Position numbers and translations under genes: made by a program. The notes under the pieces were generated by a model. It was not told the origin of the DNA, did no database searches, and saw only the letters and a list, made by a program, of their open reading frames with translations. This document shows positions 1 through 6,067 of a DNA stretch of 6,067 nucleotides, one piece after another; within the stretch, counting starts at the first letter, position 1; every line of letters begins with the position of its first letter. The stretch is taken from NCBI GenBank assembly GCA_900550185.1, contig URRN01000127.1, positions 1 to 6,067 of the forward strand, given 5' to 3'. The stretch is from an uncultured Collinsella sp. GTDB taxonomy: Bacteria; Actinomycetota; Coriobacteriia; Coriobacteriales; Coriobacteriaceae.

Positions 1-1813
1 TAGCCTGCTCAGCGGCAGAATCGGCGGCAGCACGGGCGACGTCGATCGCAGCATCGGCGGCCTGCTTGGCGGCAGCAACCTTCTCGTCGGCCGCGGCAAC
101 GGTGTCGGCGAGCTTCTGCTCCGCCTCGGCCGCGGCGACGTCGGCAGTCTCCTGCGCGGCACGGGCATCGCGCTCGGCCGCCAGCCGCACTTCCTCGATC
201 TGCAACTTGGCGGCATCCAGCTTGGCATGCACCTCGGCGAGCTCCTTGGCAGACGCCTCGCGCACGCCGGCAAGCTCGGCTGCGGCGGCGTCCTTGGCGG
301 CCTGCAGCTCGGCAGCGTCGGCAGCCGTCTTGGCAGCCAAGGCTGCGGCAGACTCACTCTTGACCCGCGCGACTTGCTCGGCAGCAGTCTGCTCGGCAGC
401 CGCGACCCTAGCATCTGCGTCGGCGCGGGCGACTGAGACCTCGGCATCGGCCTCGGCGCGCATCCGCTCAAGCTGAGCCGCCGCGGTCTCACGTGCTTCT
501 GCAGCGGCATCCTCGGCAGCCTTTTTACCGGCCTCGACATCCTCCAGCGAGGCGCGCAGTTCCTCGACATCAGCCTCGGCAATCTGTGCGCGCTGCGTCA
601 ACGCCAGCTCGCGTGTCTTGGCCTCGTCCAGTTCATCTACCAGATCGTCGCGCTCATCGGTCAGCGCGTGCGCCTGCACTTTCCAGGACTTCAGCTGCCC
701 CTGTAGCTCCTCAATCTGCTCGCGGGCCTCGGCCAGTGCCTGCTCGGCATCGAGCTGAGCCTGCGTGACCTCCTCCACAAACACGCGCCGGACCTCAACG
801 TCGGGCAGGTCGGGGCTATCGACCTGCACCTCCTTGATCTCCTTGATGAACTTGGGCGCCACCGGCGCGTGTTGTACGCTCTCGAGCTCCTGCAGGCTGC
901 GCTCGTCATCAGTCAGGCTCTTAAAGACGGCGTAGTTATTGATGAGGTTGGTGTACATCTGCACCATGTACTCGTCATCGAACGCCAGCGCCTGCTGCTG
1001 CACGTCGATGTTGTATCCCACCTTGTCATAGCGCTCCATAAACTGCCACAGCTGGTAGCACTTGCGGTAGTTGGGGTCTTTCATGATGAGGTTGGTGCGC
1101 TGAATGGGGCTGCGGACCGCGCTGCACCCGTTCATGATCTGGCAGAACGACGCGCCACGCAGCGCCATGACCAGACGGCGCACGCGGTCGATGCGCATAA
1201 AGACATCCATGTTGTCGGCATCGTTCTCGGCAAAGCTCTGGCGGTTTTTGACCGTCATCTCGACGTTGTACTCGATCTCTTCGTACGCGTCGTCGATCTT
1301 GCTGTGCATCTTAAAGCGGTTGCGAATCTCGTTGCCCGTCGACCAAAAGATCACGTCGGTGCGCTTGTCTACAAACGTCAGCAGGCGCTGAATCAGGTGA
1401 TAGATAAAGCGGTTCTCGTACAGGTCGTACGTCTCGACGGTATTGACGTTGAGGATGCGCGTAGGGTGAACGCCGCCGTCGTCGCTCGGCGCCAAGAACT
1501 GCGTGTTTTGGCTCAGATGGCGAACGCTGTCGGCGCTGATCTTTTTGGCGAGCGAGACCGGCACCACCTCTTCCTCGGTGGTGATAAAGCGGCGCGGCTT
1601 TTCGATAATGGTGTTGATGGCGTCGAGCGAGTCCTCGATCATGCTGATCCATTCCTCGTCCACCACCTTGACGAGCTCCTCGCGCTGCTGCTCGATCGTG
1701 GTGCCCGAGGCCTGCGCCATCTCAAACAGATAGCGAAAGTAGCGGCTGTCCTCCTGGATGGGCTCCATCTGCTCGGAGAAGCTGGTATAGAGGTCCTGAA
1801 TGGTCTCGGACAT
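1..1813 (-). CDS. DUF2357/McrC-like protein with long Ala/Glu-rich coiled coil, 3' end beyond window
   Basis: The frame is open from ATG 1813 to the left edge, giving 604 residues with no stop in the window. The start is supported by GGAG six bases upstream. Residues 1-310 are a mixed, globular-looking domain. It contains LNVNTVETYDLYENRFIYHL (121-140) and KDPNYRKCYQLWQFM (245-259), which resemble the T-x-E-N-R-F and P-x-Y-R-x-x-Y-x-L-W elements of DUF2357/DUF524 proteins. Those are the McrC-like partners of McrB-type AAA+ proteins, and this gene indeed follows one. From about 345 to the edge the chain is coiled coil: first Glu/Leu/Gln-rich (AEAREQIEELQGQLKSW), then strongly Ala-rich with AAEQ and AAAE repeats. 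I see no membrane helix, and no D...D/ExK nuclease core in the visible part, though one could follow beyond the edge. The coding evidence is strong (clean 604-codon frame, good ribosome site); the family assignment is moderate and rests on recognised motifs only. Confidence 0.8.
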   Translation of the reverse strand, partial: MSETIQDLYTSFSEQMEPIQEDSRYFRYLFEMAQASGTTIEQQREELVKVVDEEWISMIEDSLDAINTIIEKPRRFITTEEEVVPVSLAKKISADSVRHLSQNTQFLAPSDDGGVHPTRILNVNTVETYDLYENRFIYHLIQRLLTFVDKRTDVIFWSTGNEIRNRFKMHSKIDDAYEEIEYNVEMTVKNRQSFAENDADNMDVFMRIDRVRRLVMALRGASFCQIMNGCSAVRSPIQRTNLIMKDPNYRKCYQLWQFMERYDKVGYNIDVQQQALAFDDEYMVQMYTNLINNYAVFKSLTDDERSLQELESVQHAPVAPKFIKEIKEVQVDSPDLPDVEVRRVFVEEVTQAQLDAEQALAEAREQIEELQGQLKSWKVQAHALTDERDDLVDELDEAKTRELALTQRAQIAEADVEELRASLEDVEAGKKAAEDAAAEARETAAAQLERMRAEADAEVSVARADADARVAAAEQTAAEQVARVKSESAAALAAKTAADAAELQAAKDAAAAELAGVREASAKELAEVHAKLDAAKLQIEEVRLAAERDARAAQETADVAAAEAEQKLADTVAAADEKVAAAKQAADAAIDVARAAADSAAEQA

Positions 1814-1819
1814 GGGTTA

Positions 1820-1823
1820 CTCC
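1820..1823 (-). promoter_or_regulatory. Ribosome binding site of the DUF2357-like gene
   Basis: GGAG lies six bases before the ATG at 1813, in the gap after the AAA+ gene. It supports this ATG as the start of the long left-edge frame. Confidence 0.65.
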
Positions 1824-1848
1824 ATAGATTGGATCGATCGGAAAGGGA

Positions 1849-1871
1849 CGGGGCGACATCACATCGCCCCG
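1849..1871 (-). promoter_or_regulatory. Intergenic hairpin between AAA+ and DUF2357-like genes
   Basis: CGGGGCGA and TCGCCCCG form a perfect 8-bp stem around a 7-base loop, starting 11 bases after the TAA stop of the AAA+ gene. On the minus strand it is followed by TCCCTTTCC rather than a run of T, so it is not a classic rho-independent terminator. It could be a partial attenuator or an RNA-stability element that sets different levels of the two proteins. Confidence 0.5.
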
Positions 1872-1882
1872 CGCTTACGGCA

Positions 1883-3583
1883 TTAGTAGAAGTTCTGGAT
1901 CCGCTGCAGATACATGACGGAATCGGGCAGGCCGCCCTCGCCAAAGGTCTTCTCGATGTACTCGATCAGGCCCTTCATCTCGTCGCGCACAAAGCTCACG
2001 TTCATGGACTCAAACTTCTTAAGCACCTTGCGGGCGATGATGTAGTCCATGCCGCCCAGCTCGGTGCCGCCGCACGCCACGTACACGGGGATAAAGTCGT
2101 ACATCTGCTTGATGATACGGTTGCCAAAGGCCAGCTTAAAGCGGGTCTGCAGGTACTGGTCCAGCTTGTGCATCTTCTGGAGCAGTTCCTCGTCGATCAC
2201 GTACTCGACCTTGGCCTTCTGGAACAGATACTGCAGATGCTCGGCCGTCACGTGCACGCGCTCGTGCGGCTCGCACTCAAACGCATCAGCGCGCTCGTTG
2301 AGCTCGATGGGGATCGCACGGTCGTACACCTTGTCCGTGATGGTAAAGGTGGAGTCGTCGTTGTTGGCCGTGCCGATAAACCACAGGCTGTCGGGAATGG
2401 TGAGCTTGCCGTCGTGCAGGCCCTTGGGGTCGGCGGCCCACTGGGTAGGCACCAGATCGAGCACCCACTCGTCGTGGCTGGGCATCTCGAGCACCGACAG
2501 GATCTCGGCAAAGTAGTACTCCACGCGGGCGAGGTTCATCTCGTCGAGCACGATCATGGACGGGTCTTGGCGAAGCCCCGCCTCGTACACGGCGCGGAGG
2601 AACTCGGTCTCGTTAAAGCGCTTGGAAAACTCGTTAAAGTAGCCCAGTACCTCGGTGCGATCGCGAAAACTCGGCTGCACCGACACGATGGTCGCGGGGT
2701 TATCCAGATAGCGGCTAAAGCTGTAGGGCAGCGAGGTCTTACCAGTACCCGAGATGCCCTCCAGGATCAGCAGCTTGGAGGCGGCCATGCCGGCCACAAA
2801 GCGGCGGATGACCTCAGGCGTGTAGTAGAGCTTCATCTGGCTGCAGGCGAACGCGCGGAAGCTGTCGACAAAGTCCTCCAGCGAGATGGCATCGTCGTAG
2901 GCCGGCGATTCCCAGTCGCGGTACTTAAGGTCCACAAGGGACAGCTTGGGGAAGCGGTTGGCCTGGGCGATCTCTTTTTCCTCGGCAAGGGTCTTGGCCT
3001 CAACGGTGGCCTTGGCCATGGCGGCCGCGGCATCCTTGACGCCCTCGCCATCGAGCGCGAGCGACGCGTTGCCCGACATGACGGCCGTCGCCGCAGCGCC
3101 CTCGCCAGCAGCCGCACCGGCGCCCGCGGCGGCGCCCACCACGTTGCCCACCGTGGGCAGATGGTCGTCGGCCAGGGCCGAGGCGCCCACGTACGGAATC
3201 TGCTTGGTGCCGCCCATGGCATTGACCTTGAGCGCCAGCAGCTTGTTCTTCTCGTCCATGAGGTCGAGCACCTGCTTGTTCAGGCGGCCGATCTCGCGAT
3301 AGAGCGCCTTGTTGGACGTGTCGTCGCGATGCAGGCGGCGGTTGATGCGGTAGCGGTGCACCAGTATGGCCACGATCAGCACGGGGACCGCGATGAGCAT
3401 GGCAAACAGGATGACCGCGCCGATCTTGCCCACCAGGTCAAAAGTGGTGAAGTAGGTCATAAAGATGTTGAAGTACTCAACCCAGCCAAACACCAGCAGG
3501 TTAAGGATGGAGCTCACAACGGCAACGACGTTGTAGACAACCTTTGCCAGCAGCTCCCAGGCAAATCCCAGAAACTCACTCAC
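1883..3583 (-). CDS. Membrane-anchored McrB-like AAA+ ATPase
   Basis: The protein has 566 residues and starts at GTG. Two hydrophobic segments lie at about 11-33 and 53-75, followed by a basic stretch (HRYRINRRLHR, 76-86) that places the rest in the cytoplasm. Next come a short helical region (about 90-120), an Ala/Gly-rich linker (149-168) and an Ala/Glu-rich helix (about 183-205). The AAA+ core follows: Walker A GISGTGKTS (276-284, Lys282), an SVQPSFRDRTEVLGYFN strand and loop, Walker B SMIVLDEMNLA (342-352, Asp347 and Glu348), sensor 1 in FIGTANNDDS (403-411), and a probable arginine finger at Arg422 in VYDRAIPIEL. FGNRIIKQMYDFIPVY and DYIIARKVLKKFE near the C terminus match the lid region of McrB-like proteins. 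E. coli McrB instead has an N-terminal DNA-binding domain, which is absent here. An AGGAGGG ribosome site and overlap with the peptidase gene suggest translational coupling. NTP hydrolysis is well supported; the work it drives is unknown. Confidence 0.92.
   Translation of the reverse strand: MSEFLGFAWELLAKVVYNVVAVVSSILNLLVFGWVEYFNIFMTYFTTFDLVGKIGAVILFAMLIAVPVLIVAILVHRYRINRRLHRDDTSNKALYREIGRLNKQVLDLMDEKNKLLALKVNAMGGTKQIPYVGASALADDHLPTVGNVVGAAAGAGAAAGEGAAATAVMSGNASLALDGEGVKDAAAAMAKATVEAKTLAEEKEIAQANRFPKLSLVDLKYRDWESPAYDDAISLEDFVDSFRAFACSQMKLYYTPEVIRRFVAGMAASKLLILEGISGTGKTSLPYSFSRYLDNPATIVSVQPSFRDRTEVLGYFNEFSKRFNETEFLRAVYEAGLRQDPSMIVLDEMNLARVEYYFAEILSVLEMPSHDEWVLDLVPTQWAADPKGLHDGKLTIPDSLWFIGTANNDDSTFTITDKVYDRAIPIELNERADAFECEPHERVHVTAEHLQYLFQKAKVEYVIDEELLQKMHKLDQYLQTRFKLAFGNRIIKQMYDFIPVYVACGGTELGGMDYIIARKVLKKFESMNVSFVRDEMKGLIEYIEKTFGEGGLPDSVMYLQRIQNFY
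3576..3583 (-). other. 8-base stop/start overlap, peptidase into AAA+ gene
   Basis: The minus-strand bases GTGAGTGA hold the GTG start of the AAA+ gene (3583-3581) and the TGA stop of the signal peptidase (3578-3576) in different frames. Ribosomes ending the peptidase can start the ATPase, so the two proteins are probably made in linked amounts. Confidence 0.85.
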
Positions 3584-4322
3584 CGTCGGTACCCTCCTGC
3601 TTGGTCGCGTTCATCGCCGCCTCGGCCTCGGCCTTCAGACGACGGGCTTCCTCGAGCTTGGCCTCGGCCTGGGCAAGCTGCTCGGCGGCGTTATCGGCCG
3701 TGACGGTAGTGTCACCCTTGCCCTCGGCATCCACGATGGCAGCCGCGGCGGCCAGGCGGTCCTCCTCGGCCATAGCGCGCTTAAGGTTCATGCCCACCAC
3801 GATGAGGTGATACACCTGGTAGATAAAGAACAGCAGCATGGGCAGCACGATCACAATGAGGAAGCCCATGGAACTGGACAGGAAGTCCATGACCTTGCCC
3901 ATCTGCGGCAACGCGAACAGGTACTTACCAACGATGTCTCCGTCGCTGATGATGTGCGTATCGGCCACGTCGTTGTTATCGCCCTTGGTGGTAAAGCTGC
4001 GCATGCCGTTGACCTCGTCGATGGCGGCGATGCGGTGCGTGTTGAGCGCGTACTCGTTGTCGATGATGGTGTGGAACGTCACGATGTCGCCCACCTCGAG
4101 CTTGGAGGTGTCGCACTTTTGGATGACGATGAGGTCGCCCTTGTTAAACGTGGGCGCCATGGAGTCGGACTGCACGGCGAGCGGGGTGAAGCCGGCGATG
4201 TCCGAGACGCTGCCGTCCTCGCGCGTGGCGAGCGTGGTGAACGCGTACAGGGCCGCTACCAGGATGATGATCCACATGACAACGCTCAGCGCGATGGATG
4301 CGACTTTTTTAACAGATTGCAT
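3576..4322 (-). CDS. sipW: Signal peptidase I, SipW/ER-type, with cytoplasmic coiled-coil tail
   Basis: The protein has 248 residues. It cleaves signal peptides from exported proteins at the outer face of the membrane. An N-terminal helix spans about 7-29. The nucleophile region is VQSDSMAPTFNKGDLIVI, with catalytic Ser54 in the S-D-S-M box. NTHRI at 94-98 supplies His96 where bacterial LepB-type enzymes use Lys; this is the hallmark of the SipW/archaeal/eukaryotic-ER branch. TKGDNNDVAD (112-121) carries the conserved Asp115 and a second Asp at 118 or 121. A second helix lies at about 152-176. The protein then continues for some 70 residues, with an Ala/Glu-rich coiled coil at about 212-238 (EQLAQAEAKLEEARRLKAEA). 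That tail is predicted to be cytoplasmic and is unusual, since family members often end soon after the second helix. Two SipW-type substrates lie directly upstream. The stop overlaps the next start by 8 bases. The ATG is preceded by AAGGGA four bases upstream. The family call is firm; sole dedication to the neighbouring substrates is inferred. Confidence 0.93.
   Translation of the reverse strand: MQSVKKVASIALSVVMWIIILVAALYAFTTLATREDGSVSDIAGFTPLAVQSDSMAPTFNKGDLIVIQKCDTSKLEVGDIVTFHTIIDNEYALNTHRIAAIDEVNGMRSFTTKGDNNDVADTHIISDGDIVGKYLFALPQMGKVMDFLSSSMGFLIVIVLPMLLFFIYQVYHLIVVGMNLKRAMAEEDRLAAAAAIVDAEGKGDTTVTADNAAEQLAQAEAKLEEARRLKAEAEAAMNATKQEGTDGE
3592..3598 (-). promoter_or_regulatory. Strong ribosome binding site of the AAA+ gene
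   Basis: AGGAGGG lies 8 bases before the GTG at 3583, inside the last codons of the peptidase gene. It is the best Shine-Dalgarno match of the four gene starts visible here, and it decides the GTG start. Confidence 0.75.
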
Positions 4323-4326
4323 AATG

Positions 4327-4332
4327 TCCCTT
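4327..4332 (-). promoter_or_regulatory. Weak ribosome binding site of the signal peptidase gene
   Basis: AAGGGA lies four bases before the ATG at 4322. It is a weaker match and closer than ideal, which would fit a catalytic protein needed in smaller amounts than its substrates. Confidence 0.45.
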
Positions 4333-4357
4333 ACTACCGTGTCTGTCTAGGTCGTGC

Positions 4358-4373
4358 GCGGCCCGGTGGCCGC
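4358..4373 (-). other. Small GC-rich hairpin between second secreted-protein gene and peptidase gene
   Basis: GCGGCC and GGCCGC pair as a 6-bp stem around a 4-base loop, in the 60-base gap before the signal peptidase gene. No T tract follows in the direction of transcription. In such GC-rich DNA a stem of this size may be chance; if real, it could lower readthrough from abundant substrate to peptidase. Confidence 0.3.
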
Positions 4374-4382
4374 CGTGCATAT

Positions 4383-5186
4383 CTACTGTTCCTCGATGCC
4401 CTCGAAGCGCATCGAAACCGAATAGTTAGCTCCCTTTAGCATATTAGTGCAATTTGGGTCCGTTCCCTCGAGCCATATGCGAACGGTTGCCGGCTTGTCC
4501 GTATCTTTTATCAGGTCGAACATATCGCTGGCCGCGGTGGCCGTGCCCGAGTCGAGCCCAAAGACGGTGGCCGCGCCGGATGAGCCCCCGCCCCCGTTGG
4601 GGTTGTAGACCCAGGTGTGGCCGTCGGCAGTAAAGCTCATACGCATGGCACTGGCCATGCCCTGTGTATCGGAGCTAAACCGCGTGCCGGACACGCCGCC
4701 GTCGCCATCCTGCCCGGTCAGGCGAACGCGCAGGTCCGTACTGCTCATAAAGTGCAGCGTAAACTCCAGGTAGGCGCCGGTGGCGGGATCGGCGGTGGAG
4801 CCGTCCTCGAAGGTAAAGGTCTGGTAGTCGCTCGTGGTGACGGGTTTGAGCTTGGACGCGTCGATGTCCACGCCCTTTTCGCTGGCGATGCGCGCCGAGA
4901 TCTGGTCGAAGCCCAGGCTGTGGACGTACTCTTCGAAGGTGGCATGCTCGTCCAGGTCAAAGCGCAGCGAACCGTCGGCGTTGGCGTCGATCATGAGCAT
5001 GCGGGTCTTGGCGCTATCGGCGATGGAGAACCAGGCGAACGTTGCCATGGCTATCGCCACCAGGGCAAACAGGATCAGCACCACGGTGGTGGCGAGCTTG
5101 CGGCGCAGGTCGGTGTCGGCGGGCGCGGCGGCGTCGGGCTTGCCGGTGGCGGGCGTGCAGTTGGCGGCGGGTTGCTTACGCGTCAT
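4383..5186 (-). CDS. SipW-type secreted surface protein, paralogue of the upstream gene
   Basis: The protein has 267 residues. Residues 1-30 are polar and end in a basic patch (DLRRK). A hydrophobic helix follows at about 32-49 and ends in MATFAWFSIADS, matching the ATYAWFTSN junction of the upstream protein. By analogy with TasA, cleavage would lie next to the aromatic pair. The exported part looks like beta-strand material (GAYLEFTLHFMSSTDLRVRL at about 137-156), with a Gly-rich loop at 198-204. The C-terminal part carries VRIWLEGTDPNCTNML (about 235-250), the same LEGTDP element as its neighbour. Otherwise the two proteins are divergent, so they are ancient paralogues or subunits rather than a recent duplication. 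The ATG start is supported by GGTGAG five bases upstream, overlapping the end of the preceding gene; the gap between genes is 2 bases. No sorting motif or second membrane helix is visible. Its place just before a SipW-type peptidase suggests it is a substrate. Function beyond that is not recognisable. Confidence 0.85.
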   Translation of the reverse strand: MTRKQPAANCTPATGKPDAAAPADTDLRRKLATTVVLILFALVAIAMATFAWFSIADSAKTRMLMIDANADGSLRFDLDEHATFEEYVHSLGFDQISARIASEKGVDIDASKLKPVTTSDYQTFTFEDGSTADPATGAYLEFTLHFMSSTDLRVRLTGQDGDGGVSGTRFSSDTQGMASAMRMSFTADGHTWVYNPNGGGGSSGAATVFGLDSGTATAASDMFDLIKDTDKPATVRIWLEGTDPNCTNMLKGANYSVSMRFEGIEEQ

Positions 5187-5188
5187 GG

Positions 5189-6067
5189 CTACTCACCGTC
5201 CAAGGTCGCAAAGAGGGCCAGGTGCAGGGTGCCCGGGTCTTGATGCAGGTAGTCGGCGCTATCGGGATCGGTGCCCTCGATGTAGTAATAGATATCCAAA
5301 CGATAGGTCTGGTCAAGCCCCAGCGTGGCAAGCGTGTTTTGCGGGCGCGCGGCCGCCTCGCTCGTGTCCAGCGTAAAGGTGGCCGGGTCCTGCGTCACGT
5401 TGGCGCCGCAGGTGAGCTGACCGTTTTGCCAGCCCAGGAGCATGCCCTCGGTGTAGCCCGCCAGGCCTGCAGGGGCAGTCGCCGGGTGCTCGGCGCGGTG
5501 ACCACTATCGGAGCCGTCGAGTTCAAAGATGTTGGTGGCAAGCACCTGGTTGCCGCTCGAGATCTTTATGCCCACGCGGGCCGCGCGCAGCAGCTCGGCA
5601 TCGGCACCCTGGGGAACCAACGACTCGGCCAGATACAAGCTGACCTTACCCTTTACTTTGCCGGCGCCCGTTCCGGTAATGGTGGGGCGCAGATTGATCC
5701 AGCCGTGGTAGAACGCGGAGCCGTTGTCTTTTGCCTGCTCAAACACCGTGGCATCCCCGCGGGCATTGTTTTGCGCGCAGGCGGCAAAGCCGTTGAGATC
5801 GAAGGTCGAGACCGGATAGAGCGTCACGGCGCCAGTCGTATTGGAAGTCAGGGAAACATCGCCCTGCTGCGACCAGCTGCCGCGATCGGCGTCGCCCAGC
5901 TCCAGCACCAGCTTGGACGTGTCGCTGTGCACGCTCACCGAGTTGGTGTTGACCTTCATGTTGCTCGTGAACCACGCGTAGGTGGCGGCGCCCAAAGTGG
6001 CGGCAAGCGCCACCATGACGAGCGCGATGTAGGCACGCGCGCGGCGGGTGTGGCGGCGGGTGGTGGT
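5189..6067 (-). CDS. SipW-type secreted surface protein (TasA/camelysin-like in architecture), 5' end beyond window
   Basis: The frame is open to the right window edge, so 292 residues are visible and the true start lies outside. An internal ATG at 6016 falls inside the hydrophobic segment and is unlikely to be the start. Visible residues 4-11 are Arg-rich (RRHTRRAR), followed by a hydrophobic helix at about 12-29 ending in GAATYAWFTSN. This basic-hydrophobic-aromatic layout is that of signal peptides cut by SipW-family peptidases, as in Bacillus TasA and camelysin. The remainder is rich in Thr, Ser, Gly and alternating hydrophobic residues, suggesting a beta-sandwich. Two Cys (about 97 and 220) lie in the exported part. 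Near the C terminus is YYYIEGTDPDSADYL, whose IEGTDP core recurs in the next gene. There is no LPXTG sorting signal or C-terminal membrane helix. It ends in TAG 2 bases before the next gene. Export and cleavage by the peptidase at 3576-4322 are inferred; the precise role (fibre subunit, adhesin) is unknown. Confidence 0.8.
   Translation of the reverse strand, partial: TTTRRHTRRARAYIALVMVALAATLGAATYAWFTSNMKVNTNSVSVHSDTSKLVLELGDADRGSWSQQGDVSLTSNTTGAVTLYPVSTFDLNGFAACAQNNARGDATVFEQAKDNGSAFYHGWINLRPTITGTGAGKVKGKVSLYLAESLVPQGADAELLRAARVGIKISSGNQVLATNIFELDGSDSGHRAEHPATAPAGLAGYTEGMLLGWQNGQLTCGANVTQDPATFTLDTSEAAARPQNTLATLGLDQTYRLDIYYYIEGTDPDSADYLHQDPGTLHLALFATLDGE
5192..5197 (-). promoter_or_regulatory. 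Ribosome binding site of the second secreted-protein gene
   Basis: GGTGAG sits in the last sense codons of the upstream gene, five bases before the ATG at 5186. This placement suggests coupled translation of the two secreted proteins. Confidence 0.55.

Noticed and set aside
66..476. A plus-strand Ala/Ser-rich frame of 136 codons.
   Set aside because: It mirrors the Ala/Glu coiled-coil codons of the minus-strand gene in another frame and has no independent support.
1832..1839. GATCGATC palindrome as an operator.
   Set aside because: It is a short palindrome with no second copy or promoter nearby, so chance is the simplest reading.
869..3703. A 944-codon open frame on the plus strand.
   Set aside because: It lies antisense to the AAA+ gene and most of the DUF2357-like gene. 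Its translation is His/Val/Leu/Ala-rich low-complexity with no domain, as expected of a GC-rich shadow frame.
3807..4439. Plus-strand frames opposite the signal peptidase.
   Set aside because: The minus strand encodes a clear peptidase with catalytic motifs, and the plus-strand products look like shadows.
6030..6067. Arg-rich start of the first secreted protein as a possible Tat signal.
   Set aside because: RRHTRRAR lacks the S/T-RR-x-F-L-K pattern, and the following AATYAWFT fits a SipW-type signal instead.
1..6067. A classic McrBC restriction system.
   Set aside because: No DNA-binding domain or nuclease core is visible, and the ATPase is membrane-anchored; the pair is McrBC-like in ancestry only.

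Overview
The window is GC-rich and carries five genes, all on the minus strand, tightly packed and probably one operon. In transcription order (right to left) they are: (1) a SipW-type secreted protein, cut by the right window edge; (2) a second, related SipW-type secreted protein; (3) a SipW/ER-type signal peptidase I with an unusual cytoplasmic tail; (4) a membrane-anchored McrB-like AAA+ ATPase; (5) a DUF2357/McrC-like protein with a very long Ala/Glu-rich coiled coil, cut by the left window edge. The base composition, codon use and SipW-type substrates suggest a high-GC Gram-positive. A gut Coriobacteriia such as Collinsella or a relative is my best guess, but no marker gene fixes the taxon.

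Layout: the secreted-protein module lies at about 4383-6067. Its two genes are 2 bases apart. A 60-base gap with a small GC-rich hairpin precedes the signal peptidase (3576-4322). The peptidase stop overlaps the GTG start of the AAA+ gene (1883-3583) by 8 bases, behind a strong AGGAGGG ribosome site, so these two are likely translationally coupled. A 69-base gap holding a perfect 8-bp hairpin separates the AAA+ gene from the last gene (1-1813). No stretch over 300 bases lacks a gene. I see no RNA genes, mobile elements or CRISPR arrays, and no convincing promoter or rho-independent terminator.

How the parts may work together: the signal peptidase most likely matures the two upstream proteins, whose hydrophobic segments end in the A-T-(Y/F)-A-W-F-(T/S) pattern of SipW-type substrates. 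The downstream pair resembles McrB plus McrC, but both partners look repurposed. The AAA+ protein has two transmembrane helices where McrB has a DNA-binding domain. The DUF2357-like partner runs into a coiled coil of at least 250 residues where a nuclease domain would be expected. The peptidase also ends in a coiled-coil tail predicted to face the cytoplasm. Together this suggests an envelope-associated machine in which a McrBC-derived ATPase assembles, remodels or regulates a secreted fibre or surface layer, or senses damage to it. That joint function is inference and I know of no description of it.
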